From Hydrogenophaga sp. (GTDB lineage Bacteria; Pseudomonadota; Gammaproteobacteria; Burkholderiales; Burkholderiaceae_C): a stretch of 64,000 nt of DNA. The notes beneath the pieces are model-generated. The model did no database searches. It was not told the DNA's origin and saw nothing but the letters and a program-made list of their open reading frames with translations. Shown piece after piece: positions 17,729-27,380 of this stretch. Every line of letters starts with the position of its first letter. Within the stretch, counting starts at the first letter, position 1. Made by a program: the position numbers and the translations under genes. The stretch lies in NCBI RefSeq assembly GCF_030373245.1, contig NZ_JAUCZF010000003.1:372001-436000 (forward strand), given 5' to 3'.

Positions 17729-18673
17729 ATGACTCAACAGAATCCCCGAAGCGCGCTGTCACCCGACAACCTGGGGCTGATCGAAGCCGTGGCCCGGCTG
17801 GGCAGCATGGCGGCAGCGGCGCGCGAACTGGGCATGGTGCCCAGCGCGCTGACCTACCGGGTGCGCCAGGTGGAAGACGCGCTGGACGTGCTGCTGTTCG
17901 ACCGCAGTTCGCGCCGCGCCCGGCTCACCCCCGCCGGCGCCGAGCTTCTGCGCTCGGGCCAGCACCTGCTGGACGAACTCGACGCCGTGGCCCAGCGCGT
18001 CAAGCGGGTGGCCACCGGCTGGGAGCCCTTGCTCACCATCGCGGCCGACGCCATCATCGCGCGCGCGACTCTGTTCGAGCTGTGCGAGGCGTTCTACGCC
18101 GAAGGCGTGCCCACGCGCATCAAGCTGCGCGCCGAAACCCTCTCGGGCACGCTGGAGGCGCTGCAGCGCGGGCAGGCCGACCTGGCCCTGGGTGTCGTCC
18201 CCTTGCCCAGCCAGGGGGAGCTGCAGCAAGCACCGCTGGGCGAGGTGGCCTTCGTATTTGCAGTGGCGCCTCACCACCCGCTGGCCGCCACCACCCACAA
18301 GCTCAGCGACGCCGAGCGCGCCCAGTACCGCTCGGTGGCGGTGTCGGACTCGACCCAGCGCGGTCAAGGGCTGACGTACAACCTCGCCCCTGGCCAGGAC
18401 CTGCTCACCGTCCCCACCATGCAGCACAAGCTCGAAGCACAGCTGCGCGGCCTGGGCGTCGGTTTCCTGCCGCTGCCGCTGGCGCAGCCCTACATCGACA
18501 CGGGTCGGCTGGTGGTCAAGCCGGTGCAGAACCCCAACCGCGTGGTGCGTGTGCACTACGCCTGGCGCCAGCCGCGCGAGGCCGATGGCGGGCGGGCGCT
18601 GCGCTGGTGGCTGGCGCGCCTGCAAAGCCCGACCACGCGCGCCGCGCTGCTCAACAACCACCACCAGGCCTGA
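17729..18673 (+). CDS. LysR-family transcriptional regulator (pirin-divergent)
   Basis: This 314-residue regulator has an N-terminal winged helix (LGLIEAVARLGSMAAAARELGMVPSALTYRVRQVEDAL, residues about 15-55) and a periplasmic-binding-protein-like effector domain. Divergent orientation to pirin, DoxX and flavodoxin with a shared palindrome suggests it controls that unit. ATG 17729 is preferred over TTG 17705 because the TTG lies inside the palindromic operator. Confidence 0.9.
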   Translation: MTQQNPRSALSPDNLGLIEAVARLGSMAAAARELGMVPSALTYRVRQVEDALDVLLFDRSSRRARLTPAGAELLRSGQHLLDELDAVAQRVKRVATGWEPLLTIAADAIIARATLFELCEAFYAEGVPTRIKLRAETLSGTLEALQRGQADLALGVVPLPSQGELQQAPLGEVAFVFAVAPHHPLAATTHKLSDAERAQYRSVAVSDSTQRGQGLTYNLAPGQDLLTVPTMQHKLEAQLRGLGVGFLPLPLAQPYIDTGRLVVKPVQNPNRVVRVHYAWRQPREADGGRALRWWLARLQSPTTRAALLNNHHQA

Positions 18674-18754
18674 GTCCTCCGGCGATCAGCCGAGGGGCTG
18701 CTACAGTCAAACCACCTCTGCACCCACATCCTCAGCCCGCAACCGCCACACGCC

Positions 18755-19894
18755 ATGAACAAAACCAAAAAACGCGGCACCGCCAGCAAACCAGCGGCCT
18801 CCAAACCAGCAAGATCGACCCGGCCAGCTTCTGCCGCGCCGATGCACGTGGCGGTGGTGGGTGGCGGCATGGCCGGCATCGTCTGCGCCCGCACCCTGCT
18901 GCAAGCGGGGCACCGAGTCACCGTGCTGGAGAAAAGCCGGGGTTTTGGGGGTCGCATGTCGACCCGCCGCACCGAGTTCGGCGGCTTCGACCACGGCTCA
19001 CAGTATTTCACTGTGCGCGATGCGCGCTTTGCCAAGGCGCTGCTGACGGCGCAACCCATCGTGCGTGCCTGGAGCGTGAGCACGGTGCGCGTGCTCGATG
19101 AGCTCGGCCATGTGCTGGCCAGCGCACCGCCGCCCACCGAGCCGCACTTTGTGGCCACCCCCGGCATGAATGCCCTGGTGACGCACTGGGCGCAGCCCCT
19201 GCTGAAACCCGAACTGCACGGCGTGAGCGGCGCCCGAGCCCTGACCGAAACGCGCGTCACCCACATCGAGCGCGATGCGCTCAACTCCGCTCAGTGGCAG
19301 CTGCGCGCCGAGGACAGCGCCGGCGGCCAGGTGGTGCTCGGCGGCTTCGACCGCGTGGTGCTCGCGCAGCCCCACCTGCAAGCGCACGACCTGCTGCTCG
19401 CCTCCGGCCACGCACCGCACCTGCGCCAGGCCCTCGCACCCGTGCAGGTCGCCCCTTGCTGGACGCTGATGGTGGCCTACCCCAATGCGATGCAGCCTGG
19501 ACTGAGCCATTTCGGGCCGCAATGGAACGCCGCGCGCAGCACCCACCACCGCATCAGCTGGCTGGCCCGCGAAAACAGCAAGCCCGGGCGTGAGCGCGTC
19601 GAGCGCTGGACCATCCAGGCCAGCCCGGCCTGGTCGATCAGACACCTGGAAGACGACGCCGAACGCGTCAAGGCCAAGCTACTCAAGGGCTTCGCAGAAA
19701 TCACCGGGATCCGAGTCACGCCGGCCCACGCGGTGGTTCACCGCTGGCGCTTCGCGCAAACCCAGCAGCCGCTGGGCCGCCCGTTCATCTACGACGATGA
19801 ACTCGGCATCGGCCTGTGCGGCGACTGGTGTTTGGGGCATCGGGTGGAAGACGCTTTTGTGTCCGGCCTGGAGATGGCACTGGCCATGGTTTGA
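18755..19894 (+). CDS. FAD-dependent amine-oxidase/renalase-like oxidoreductase
   Basis: This 379-residue flavoprotein has the FAD dinucleotide motif at about residue 32 (HVAVVGGGMAGIVCARTLLQAGHRVTVLEKS). GGRMSTRRTEFGGFDHGSQYF follows, and the C-terminal LGIGLCGDWCLGHRVEDAFVSGLEMA signature closes the FAD site. These features match the renalase-like NAD(P)/FAD oxidoreductases; the substrate is unknown. A basic, lysine/alanine-rich stretch of about 30 residues precedes the domain. A shorter start at the ATG just before HVAVVGGG is possible. Confidence 0.85.
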   Translation: MNKTKKRGTASKPAASKPARSTRPASAAPMHVAVVGGGMAGIVCARTLLQAGHRVTVLEKSRGFGGRMSTRRTEFGGFDHGSQYFTVRDARFAKALLTAQPIVRAWSVSTVRVLDELGHVLASAPPPTEPHFVATPGMNALVTHWAQPLLKPELHGVSGARALTETRVTHIERDALNSAQWQLRAEDSAGGQVVLGGFDRVVLAQPHLQAHDLLLASGHAPHLRQALAPVQVAPCWTLMVAYPNAMQPGLSHFGPQWNAARSTHHRISWLARENSKPGRERVERWTIQASPAWSIRHLEDDAERVKAKLLKGFAEITGIRVTPAHAVVHRWRFAQTQQPLGRPFIYDDELGIGLCGDWCLGHRVEDAFVSGLEMALAMV

Positions 19895-20019
19895 CGCCTC
19901 CCTGCGCCGCTTCGCGCCGTGCCGAAAGGCTGGCCTCTCTGGCTGCCCGGCCAGGCCGGGGGCGAGGTGGGTGCTGAACATGCCATCATCCTGGAAATCT
20001 CTCACCCAGCGCGGAAGCG

Positions 20020-20958
20020 ATGTCCAACACGCCCTGGATTGACCCGCTCTGCAGAGGGCGTTTTGCACCCTCTCCCACAGGGCCTCTGCATGCCGGTTCA
20101 CTGGTCGCTGCGCTGGCCAGCTGGCTCGACGCACGCGCGCACGGCGGCACCTGGCTGGTGCGCATGGAAGACGTGGATGGGCCGCGCTGTGTGCCAGGCA
20201 CTGATCAGGTCATCCTGAACCAGCTCGCTGCCTGCGGCCTGGTGAGCGACGAGCCCGTGGTGTGGCAGTCGCGGCGCGGCGCGCTCTATCAAGTCGCGCT
20301 GGACCGCCTGATTGCAAGCGGCCTGGCCTATCCCTGCGCCTGTTCGCGCAAAGACATCGAAGCCGCCTTGCATGCGCAGGGTCTGGCTCGCGAGCGCCAC
20401 CACGCGCCCGTCTACCCCGGTACCTGCCGACCCGGGCGCGGCAGCTTGCAGGGCCAGGCGCCGCGTGCCTGGCGCTTTCACCTTGGGGAAGACGCCCGCG
20501 TGGACTGGACCGACGTGCGACTGGGGCCGCAAACCCAGGACGTCGCCGCCGCCGTGGGCGACTTCGTGCTGAAACGCGCCGACGGGCTGTGGGCCTACCA
20601 ACTGGCGGTGGTGGTGGACGACGCCGACCAAGGCATCACCCATGTGGTGCGCGGGGAGGACCTGGCGGACAACACGGCGCGGCAAATCTTGTTGCAGCAG
20701 GCCCTGGCATTGCCCACACCGCGATACCGCCACACGCCGCTGGTGCTGACTGCCAGCGGGGAGAAGCTGAGCAAACAAACCGGTGCCGCGCCACTGGACT
20801 TGACCGACCCATTGACCGCTCTGAATCGGGCCGCTGCGGTGCTGGAGCTTGCTCCTGCCAAAGGCAGCGTCCCCGCCGCGCTGGCAAGCTGGGTCACGCA
20901 ATGGGCTTCTACAATCGGCGCCCCGCCCCGTTCCGCACCCTCTGCACCGCCTTCATGA
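20020..20958 (+). CDS. gluQ: Glutamyl-Q tRNA(Asp) synthetase
   Basis: This 312-residue protein is a stand-alone glutamyl-tRNA-synthetase catalytic domain without an anticodon-binding domain, as in GluQRS (YadB). The HIGH-like motif is [13 protein letters not shown] and the KMSKS-like motif is GEKLSKQTG. Cysteines in YPCACSRKD and PGTCRPG form the zinc site. It attaches glutamate to queuosine in tRNA(Asp). Its stop overlaps the trmB start by four bases (ATGA), so the two tRNA-modification genes are coupled. Confidence 0.94.
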   Translation: MSNTPWIDPLCRGRFAPSPTGPLHAGSLVAALASWLDARAHGGTWLVRMEDVDGPRCVPGTDQVILNQLAACGLVSDEPVVWQSRRGALYQVALDRLIASGLAYPCACSRKDIEAALHAQGLARERHHAPVYPGTCRPGRGSLQGQAPRAWRFHLGEDARVDWTDVRLGPQTQDVAAAVGDFVLKRADGLWAYQLAVVVDDADQGITHVVRGEDLADNTARQILLQQALALPTPRYRHTPLVLTASGEKLSKQTGAAPLDLTDPLTALNRAAAVLELAPAKGSVPAALASWVTQWASTIGAPPRSAPSAPPS

Positions 20959-21686
20959 CCGACCCCCGCCACCAAGCCCCCCGCGCCCAGCCCGAAGACG
21001 GGACCTACCTGCGCCAGACCAAGAGCTATGTGCTGCGCGCTGGCCGAATCGGTCCGGGCCAGCAGCGCGCGTTCGACCAGTATGGGCCGCGCTACCTGCT
21101 GGACTACGCGCCGCAACGGCTGGACGCCGAGGCGGCCTTTGGTCGCATCGCGCCGCTGTTCCTGGAAATCGGTTTTGGCATGGGCACGGCCACAGCCCAT
21201 ATCGCGCAGGCGCGCCCCCAAGACAACTTCCTCGCCTGCGAGGTGCACGAGCCCGGTGTGGGTGCGCTGCTCAAGCTGATCGGCGAGGGTGGCATCGAGA
21301 ACATCCGCATCCTGCGCCACGACGCCGTCGAAGTGCTGGACCACATGCTGCCCGAAGCCAGCCTGGATGGTGTGCACATCTTTTTTCCCGACCCCTGGCA
21401 CAAGAGCCGCCACCACAAGCGCCGCCTGATCCAGGGCCCGTTCGTCAACCGGCTGGCGCGCCACCTCAAGCCGGGCGGCTACCTGCACCTGGCCACCGAC
21501 TGGGAGCCCTACGCCGAGCAGATGCACGCCGTATTGAGCGATGAGCCGCTGCTGACCAACACCGCCGCCGAACCAGGCCCGCACGGCTGCGCGCCCAAGC
21601 CCGACTACCGACCGCTGACCAAGTTCGAAAACCGGGGCCTCAAGCTCGGCCACGGGGTGTGGGACCTGGTGTTTCGCCGCGCCTGA
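20955..21686 (+). CDS. trmB: tRNA (guanine-N7)-methyltransferase
   Basis: This 243-residue SAM-dependent enzyme makes m7G46 in tRNA. The SAM-binding loop is [16 protein letters not shown], the catalytic acidic motif lies in [18 protein letters not shown], and the C-terminal [17 protein letters not shown] is conserved. Translation is coupled to gluQ. A lipoprotein gene converges on it 25 bases downstream. Confidence 0.95.
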   Translation: MTDPRHQAPRAQPEDGTYLRQTKSYVLRAGRIGPGQQRAFDQYGPRYLLDYAPQRLDAEAAFGRIAPLFLEIGFGMGTATAHIAQARPQDNFLACEVHEPGVGALLKLIGEGGIENIRILRHDAVEVLDHMLPEASLDGVHIFFPDPWHKSRHHKRRLIQGPFVNRLARHLKPGGYLHLATDWEPYAEQMHAVLSDEPLLTNTAAEPGPHGCAPKPDYRPLTKFENRGLKLGHGVWDLVFRRA

Positions 21687-21711
21687 ACCACGCGGCTGGT
21701 GGCCCAAAAGC

Positions 21712-21978
21712 TCAGTCAGCCGCAGCGGCCGCTTCGTCCGACCCCATCACCACATCGGCCGTCTTGCCGATGACCTTGCCTCCGATCCTGGCCGTGCCCA
21801 CCGCGGCGTCCACGGCCAGACCCGCGGCACCGACCACGGCCGAGGCCGCCACGTCGGCCACGGCCAGTACCGTGCAGCCTGGCAGGACCAGCACGCAGAC
21901 CAACAGCAGGGCGCCAAGCGTGCGTCTGCCGCTCGCCAGCGTGGGTGCGATCAAAGGGGGTCGATGGGGCAGGTTCAT
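21712..21978 (-). CDS. Small putative lipoprotein, unknown function
   Basis: This 88-residue protein has a signal peptide with a lipobox (LLLVCVLVLPGC, cysteine at about residue 35). A glycine/alanine-rich stretch follows (AVADVAASAVVGAAGLAVDAAVGTARIGGKVIGKTAD). The mature part resembles short NF038104-like or glycine-zipper lipoproteins, but I do not recognise a specific family. It is predicted to be anchored to the outer membrane. Confidence 0.65.
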   Translation of the reverse strand: MNLPHRPPLIAPTLASGRRTLGALLLVCVLVLPGCTVLAVADVAASAVVGAAGLAVDAAVGTARIGGKVIGKTADVVMGSDEAAAAAD

Positions 21979-22085
21979 GACGGGTCAAAGGGTGCAAGGG
22001 GTCGTCAGCGCAGAATAACGGTTTTGCGCAGCGGGCCTGTAACCACATCCTTCCGCAAGTTGCATGACCCCACACACCGAGACCC

Positions 22086-23021
22086 ATGTCACGCTCCCCT
22101 CGCTCTGCTTCGGTGCCGCCGCGACACGGTGTATCGCCCAGCTGCGTGGCGTTGCCGCACCTGAAGACCCCGCCCTGGGCCACGGTGCTGGACTTCCTGG
22201 CTCAGCGGATGCCCACCATCAGCCGCTCGAAATGGGCCTTGCGGCTGGCGCAGGGCCAGGTGCTGGCGGAAAGCGGCGACCCCTTGTCGCCAGACGCGCC
22301 CTACGCAGGCGGCACCCGGGTCTATTACTACCGGGACGTGCCCGACGAGACCCTCATCCCGTTCGAGGAAACGGTGCTGTTTCAGGACGAGCACCTGGTG
22401 GTGGCCGACAAGCCGCACTTCCTGCCGGTCACCCCGGGCGGGCGCTACGTGCAGCAGTCGCTGCTGGTGCGTCTGCAACGCCGCCTCGGCCTGCCCCAGC
22501 TCGCGCCCCTGCACCGCATCGACCGCGAAACCGCCGGGCTGGTGCTGCTGGCGGTGCAACCGGCCGAGCGTGGCGCTTACCACGCGCTGTTCAGCGGACG
22601 CACGGTGGAGAAGACCTACGAAGCCATCGCCCCACATGCCGAGCACGGCGTCTGGCCCCACACCCGGGTCAGCCACCTGACCGAGCATCCCATCGATTTT
22701 TTTCGCATGTGCGAGGACGAACATCGCGCGGCCAACAGCGAAACCACCATTCACTGGCTGGAGCGTCACGGACCGTGGGCGCGCTACCGGCTGTTGCCTC
22801 GCACCGGCAAACGCCACCAGCTCAGGGTGCACATGATGGCCCTGGGCTTGCCGATCGCGGGTGACCAGCTCTACCCGCAGGTGCTGCACGGACCCGACGA
22901 TCAAGAAAACTTCGAGCGCCCGCTGTGTCTGCTGGCCCAGGCCATCGCGTTCACCGACCCGGTCACGGGATGGGCGCGGCGCTTCGAGAGCGGTCTGGCA
23001 TTGACCTGGCCCGAACCCTAA
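22086..23021 (+). CDS. RluA-family pseudouridine synthase
   Basis: This 311-residue enzyme has the RluA catalytic aspartate in APLHRIDRETAGLVLLA and the RRTGKRHQLRVH-type motif, here PRTGKRHQLRVHMMALG. The opening reads PPWATVLDFLAQRMPTISRSKWALRLAQGQV, an S4-like segment. It isomerises uridines in rRNA or tRNA; the site modified cannot be told from sequence. Confidence 0.9.
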   Translation: MSRSPRSASVPPRHGVSPSCVALPHLKTPPWATVLDFLAQRMPTISRSKWALRLAQGQVLAESGDPLSPDAPYAGGTRVYYYRDVPDETLIPFEETVLFQDEHLVVADKPHFLPVTPGGRYVQQSLLVRLQRRLGLPQLAPLHRIDRETAGLVLLAVQPAERGAYHALFSGRTVEKTYEAIAPHAEHGVWPHTRVSHLTEHPIDFFRMCEDEHRAANSETTIHWLERHGPWARYRLLPRTGKRHQLRVHMMALGLPIAGDQLYPQVLHGPDDQENFERPLCLLAQAIAFTDPVTGWARRFESGLALTWPEP

Positions 23022-23123
23022 CCAACCGAGGTGCGCACGACAGTGCGCCTTACCGCCCCTCGCCCCGACAACCCAACCCTCAGCAGGTCTGGCAGACAGC
23101 CCAAGGCAAGAAAGCGAAAGCGC

Positions 23124-23459
23124 ATGAACGAAAAAAGAGACGTGACGAGACCATCCTTGACCCAGGCGCCCGGCAAAACATCTGTTTTGGCACGCGTGCT
23201 CTGCACCCTGGCCGCGGCATTCCTCGCAGGGCTGGGCCTACTGGCCATCGTGACAGAAACCCACAGCGGTTACGCCCGGTTCAAGGGCTACGTGACGCTG
23301 CAGGGCGATCAGGCCGTGTCGATGGGTTTCGTGCTCATCTGCATGGCGCTGTTGCCCTTGGTGGTCTGGGTCCCCCGGCGCTGGGTCGGCTGGGCCCTGG
23401 CGGGATGGTGGGTGCTCTTGATGGGCACCATCTTTCAGGGTGCTTTCGGCTTTTTCTGA
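23124..23459 (+). CDS. Small inner-membrane protein, unknown function
   Basis: This 111-residue protein has three predicted helices: VLARVLCTLAAAFLAGLGLLAIV, AVSMGFVLICMALLPLVVWV and WALAGWWVLLMGTIFQGAFGFF. No family is recognised. The frame opens earlier at a GTG (23031), but the extra 31 residues are basic and low-complexity, so ATG 23124, preceded by a purine-rich stretch, is the better start. It runs convergent to the FAD/Fe-S dehydrogenase gene. Confidence 0.6.
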   Translation: MNEKRDVTRPSLTQAPGKTSVLARVLCTLAAAFLAGLGLLAIVTETHSGYARFKGYVTLQGDQAVSMGFVLICMALLPLVVWVPRRWVGWALAGWWVLLMGTIFQGAFGFF

Positions 23460-23466
23460 AATCCCG

Positions 23467-26400
23467 TCAAGCTGGCAGCAAATCCGCCAGCAGCCGGCTC
23501 ACATGCACCGCGTCGCGCTGCGCACCGTCGTGGATCTGGTGCCGGCAGCTGGTGCCGTCGGCCACCACGATGGCGTCGGGTGCGGCGCGCACCACGGGCA
23601 GCAGACTGAGCTCGGCCATCTGCATCGAGACCGCGTGGTGCGAAGCCTCATAGCCGAAGCTGCCCGCCATGCCGCAACAGCTGCTCTCGATCAGTTGCGG
23701 CTCGGCGCCGGGAATCCAGCCCAGGACGGTGAGGATGGGCGAGACCGCGTCAAACGCCTTCTGGTGACAATGCCCGTGCAGCAGCACCGGCTGACTCACC
23801 GGCTTCAGCTGGGCCTTGAGCACCTCCAGTCGCCCGGCGCGGTCTTCGCGCGCCAGGAACTCCTCGAACAGCAGCGCTTGCGCGGCGATCTGCTGTGGAC
23901 CTGAACCCAGACCCATCACCAGCAGCTCGTCTCGCAGCGTCAGCAGGCACGACGGCTCCAGACCGACGATGGCGATGCCGCGCTCGGCAAATGGCAGCAA
24001 GCTGTGCACCACTTCACGCGCCTTTTCGCGCGCCCGCTCCACCATGCCCGAGGCCAGGTAGGTGCGCCCGCAACACAGATGCTGGCCGTCTGGCTTCAGC
24101 TTGGTCGCCACGTGCACTGTGTAGCCCGCGGCCTGCAAGACCTTGACGGCGGCCTGCGCGTTGTCGGCCTCGAAGTAGCCATTGAAGGTATCGACGAACA
24201 GCACCACGCCGCGCTCGGCGGCCAGCACCTGTTCACGGGTCGCGGTCTGGCTGGTCTGGTTGAAGAAGTGACGGCTCTGCCACTCGGGCAGGCTGCGCTG
24301 CGCCGAGAAACCGAGCAGCTTTTCCGCCAGGCTGGCCAGCAGCGGCACGCGGTTGCGCAGGTTGAGCAGCGGCGCCAGGCGGGCCGCAGTGCGAGCGTAG
24401 TCGGGCAGTTGCGCAACCAGCCGGTCCTTCAGTGTGTGGCCGTGCTTCGCCTTGTAATGGTGCAGGAACTCGACCTTCATCTTGGCCATGTCCACGCCCG
24501 TGGGGCAGTCGCGCTTGCAGCCCTTGCAACCCACGCACAAGTCCATCGCATCCCTCACCACCTCGCTGGTGAGTGCGTCCTCGCCCGCCAGGCCCTCGAT
24601 CTGACCGCTGAGGGCCAGGCGCAAGGTGTTGGCGCGGCCACGCGTGAGGTGCTGTTCGTCGCGCGTCACGCGGTAGCTCGGGCACATGGTGCCGGCGTCG
24701 AATTTTCGGCAATGGCCGTTGTTGTTGCACATCTCCACCGCCTTGGCCAGCCCGCGTGCTGGGTCGCCGCCTGTGCCTGGCTCAGTGGTCTGCTCGGTGA
24801 CCGGATCGTTCTGTACATCCCAGGCCCGCCAGTCCATCACCGGTTGGATCGGCACGACCTTGTACGCGGGCGGGAAGCGCATCAGGCTCGCGTCGTCCAT
24901 CTTCGGCGGGTCAATGATGCGGTTGGGGGAGAACAGGCCGTCCGGGTCCAGCCGGGTCTTGATGCGCGAAAACGCCTCGTTGATGCGCGGACCAAACTGC
25001 CATTCGATCCACTCGCCGCGACACAAGCCATCGCCGTGCTCGCCGCTGTAGGCACCCTTGTATTGGCGCACCAGCTCGCTGGCTTCTTCGGCGATCGCGC
25101 GCATCTTGCTCGCGCCCTCGCGGCGCATGTCGAGAATGGGCCGCACGTGCAGCGTGCCGACCGAGGCATGTGCGTACCAGGTGCCGCGGCTGCCGTGCTT
25201 GCGAAACACCTGGGTCAACGCATCGGTGTACTCGGCCAGGTGCACCAGCGGCACCGCGCAGTCTTCGATGAAACTCACCGGCTTGCCGTCGCCGCGCAGG
25301 CTCATCATGATGTTGAGGCCGGCCTTTCGCACCTCCCACAGGTTTTTCTGCGGCGCGTCGTCCACCATCTCGACCACGCTTCCGGGCAGACCCAGCTCGC
25401 CCATGAGGTCGATCAGCTCGCGCAGCTTGTGCGCAATGTCCGCCTTGCTCGGACCGGAAAACTCCACCAGCAGCACCGCTTGGGGTTTGCCGCCGTTGAT
25501 GTGGGGCGACAACGCAGTGCGGATGGTGGGCGCAAACGCCGGGTTCTTGAGCGAGAGCTCGATCATGGTGCGATCGACCAGCTCCACCGCCGTCAGCTGC
25601 CCCACCGCCATCCCTTCACCGAGCTTGACAATGTGCTGCGCGCTGTCCATTGCCTGGTAGAAGCTGGGGAAGTTCACCACACCCAGTACCTTGGCGCGCG
25701 GGAGTTCGCTCAGCCGAAGCCGCAGCGAGCGCGTGACGCCCAGCGTGCCTTCGCTGCCCACCAGCAGATGGGCGAGGTTGACCGAGCCATCCGCCGTGTA
25801 CGGCTTCTGATTCTGATTGCGGAAGATGTCGAGGTTGTAGCCCGCCACGCGGCGCAGCACCTTGGGCCAGCGTGCATCGATCTCGTCCGCGTGCTCCATC
25901 GCCAGGTCGCGCACGAAGTCGCCGATGACCCGGGCTTCAGGGCCCGCCTGCTCGTAGGCGCCGAAGTCGACCAGGCTGCCGTCTGCCATCCAGGCTTCGG
26001 CACCGAGCACGTTGTGCACCATGTTGCCGTAGGCGATGGAGCGGCTGCCACAGGAGTTGTTGCCTGCCATGCCGCCCAGCGTGGCCTGCGCGCTGGTTGA
26101 CACGTCCACCGGATACCACAGGCCATGCGGTTTGAGCCGGGCGTTGAGGTGGTCAAGCACCAGGCCAGGCTCCACCGTCGCGGTGCGCTCGGCCACGTCG
26201 ACATCGAGCACGCGGCGCATGTGTTTGCTGTGGTCGATCACCAGCCCGGCGCCCACCGTCTGACCGCACTGGCTGGTACCTCCCCCGCGCGGCACGATGG
26301 GCACGGCCAGGTCGCGGCAAATGTCGATGGCCAGACGCACATCGGCTGCGTCGGTGGGCACGAACACGCCCACGGGCATCTGCTGGTAGATCGAGGCATC

Positions 26401-26568
26401 GGTGGCGTAGCGGCCCCGGTCTGCGGGGCCGAACAAGACCTCGCCGCGGGTCTGCACCGACAGGCGTTTGGCCAGTTTGCCCGCGACCTCGTTGCTCACA
26501 GCAGCCACCCGGTCGTACAACTTATCTGGCGCTTCGCGGGTCACGTGGAGCGGCAGGGGAGCATTCAT
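23467..26568 (-). CDS. FAD-linked, Fe-S-containing D-2-hydroxyacid dehydrogenase (YdiJ/GlcD-GlcF-like fusion)
   Basis: This 1033-residue cytoplasmic or membrane-associated oxidoreductase has an FAD-binding PCMH domain at about residues 55-270 (IVPRGGGTSQCGQTVG, GGMAGNNSCGSRSIAYG). An FAD-oxidase C-terminal domain follows. A GlcF-like half carries iron-sulfur cysteines (CNNNGHCRKF...TMCPSYR and CVGCKGCKRDCP) and two CCG motifs (LCCGRTYLASG, SSCCGMAGSFGYE). The family oxidises D-2-hydroxy acids such as D-2-hydroxyglutarate, D-lactate or glycolate. Its start overlaps the GntR stop by four bases. Context with a glyoxylate-type aminotransferase favours a hydroxyacid-to-ketoacid step. Confidence 0.88.
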   Translation of the reverse strand: MNAPLPLHVTREAPDKLYDRVAAVSNEVAGKLAKRLSVQTRGEVLFGPADRGRYATDASIYQQMPVGVFVPTDAADVRLAIDICRDLAVPIVPRGGGTSQCGQTVGAGLVIDHSKHMRRVLDVDVAERTATVEPGLVLDHLNARLKPHGLWYPVDVSTSAQATLGGMAGNNSCGSRSIAYGNMVHNVLGAEAWMADGSLVDFGAYEQAGPEARVIGDFVRDLAMEHADEIDARWPKVLRRVAGYNLDIFRNQNQKPYTADGSVNLAHLLVGSEGTLGVTRSLRLRLSELPRAKVLGVVNFPSFYQAMDSAQHIVKLGEGMAVGQLTAVELVDRTMIELSLKNPAFAPTIRTALSPHINGGKPQAVLLVEFSGPSKADIAHKLRELIDLMGELGLPGSVVEMVDDAPQKNLWEVRKAGLNIMMSLRGDGKPVSFIEDCAVPLVHLAEYTDALTQVFRKHGSRGTWYAHASVGTLHVRPILDMRREGASKMRAIAEEASELVRQYKGAYSGEHGDGLCRGEWIEWQFGPRINEAFSRIKTRLDPDGLFSPNRIIDPPKMDDASLMRFPPAYKVVPIQPVMDWRAWDVQNDPVTEQTTEPGTGGDPARGLAKAVEMCNNNGHCRKFDAGTMCPSYRVTRDEQHLTRGRANTLRLALSGQIEGLAGEDALTSEVVRDAMDLCVGCKGCKRDCPTGVDMAKMKVEFLHHYKAKHGHTLKDRLVAQLPDYARTAARLAPLLNLRNRVPLLASLAEKLLGFSAQRSLPEWQSRHFFNQTSQTATREQVLAAERGVVLFVDTFNGYFEADNAQAAVKVLQAAGYTVHVATKLKPDGQHLCCGRTYLASGMVERAREKAREVVHSLLPFAERGIAIVGLEPSCLLTLRDELLVMGLGSGPQQIAAQALLFEEFLAREDRAGRLEVLKAQLKPVSQPVLLHGHCHQKAFDAVSPILTVLGWIPGAEPQLIESSCCGMAGSFGYEASHHAVSMQMAELSLLPVVRAAPDAIVVADGTSCRHQIHDGAQRDAVHVSRLLADLLPA

Positions 26569-27266
26569 GGGGCGTTTCCTTGAGCGGCCTCGGTCGCGGC
26601 GTTCACCGAGCGAAGCTGCTCCATGACCACATCGCGCTTGTTGTTCAGATGATTCAGCAGCACACGGCTCAGCGCAGCACTGTCGCGGGCTTCCAGCGCC
26701 TGGATCATGGCTTCGTGTTCACGCACAGCGCGACTCCACTTTTCGCCATCCTGGTTGGAGCGAAAACGCAGGGCCTGCAGGCGGGCGTTGACCTGGTTGT
26801 AGGTGTTGGTGAGCACCGGGTTCTTGGCCGCCAGGTTCATGCGGTGGTGGATGGCGGCGTTGAGCTGGTAATAGGCGGAGAGGTCGCGCCGCGTGTAGGC
26901 GGCCATCATTTCGTAGTGCAGGGCCTTGATTTCCGCCAGCTCGGCGTCGGTCACGCGCTGCGCCGCCAGCTCGCCTGACAGCGCCTCCAACCCGGCCATC
27001 ACCTCGAAGGTGTCGCGCACCGAGGCTTCGCTCAGCTGCACCGCTACCGAACCGCGGTTGGGCAGCAGCTCGACCAGACCCTCGGCCGCCAGCATCTTGA
27101 TCGCCTCGCGCAGCGGTGTGCGCGAGATGCGCAACTCCTCGCACAGGGTGCGCTCGTTGAGCTTGGCGCCAGGCGCGATGCGACCCTCGACCAGCATCTG
27201 GCGCAGCCGGCGCGCCACCTGCTCGTGCAACACCGGGCGCTCGATCGACAAGATATCAGCGGACAT
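26565..27266 (-). CDS. GntR-family (FCD) transcriptional regulator
   Basis: This 233-residue repressor has an N-terminal winged helix (LHEQVARRLRQMLVEGRIAPGAKLNERTLCEELRISRTPLREAIKMLAAEGLVELLPNRG) and an all-helical FCD effector domain from about residue 85. The FCD domain keeps metal-site histidines (LNAAIHHRMN). It is cotranscribed with the dehydrogenase and divergent from the aminotransferase-TRAP operon. A palindrome next to a -35 box in the divergent region suggests it represses that operon until an organic acid binds. Confidence 0.92.
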   Translation of the reverse strand: MSADILSIERPVLHEQVARRLRQMLVEGRIAPGAKLNERTLCEELRISRTPLREAIKMLAAEGLVELLPNRGSVAVQLSEASVRDTFEVMAGLEALSGELAAQRVTDAELAEIKALHYEMMAAYTRRDLSAYYQLNAAIHHRMNLAAKNPVLTNTYNQVNARLQALRFRSNQDGEKWSRAVREHEAMIQALEARDSAALSRVLLNHLNNKRDVVMEQLRSVNAATEAAQGNAP

Positions 27267-27325
27267 GCAATCGGTTCTGTATGCAAAAAAGAATCGCGTT
27301 CGGGACCATTCTAGGGTGTTTCCCC

Positions 27326-27350
27326 TTGACATTTGTATTTTGAATACAAA
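27326..27350 (+). promoter_or_regulatory. -35 box with overlapping GntR-type palindrome
   Basis: TTGACA at 27326-27331 is a consensus -35. Immediately after it the arms TTTGTATT (27332-27339) and AATACAAA (27343-27350) form a perfect palindrome around a 3-base centre, TTG. Repressor bound here would cover the promoter of the aminotransferase operon, 31 bases upstream of its ATG. Confidence 0.7.
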
Positions 27351-27380
27351 AATGAGGGCACTCACGAAAGGTTGCTCTGC

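Noticed and set aside
24004..26100. 698-codon plus-strand frame opposite the FAD/Fe-S dehydrogenase.
   Set aside because: It is rich in His, Gln, Val and Arg without domains and is antisense to a clear gene.
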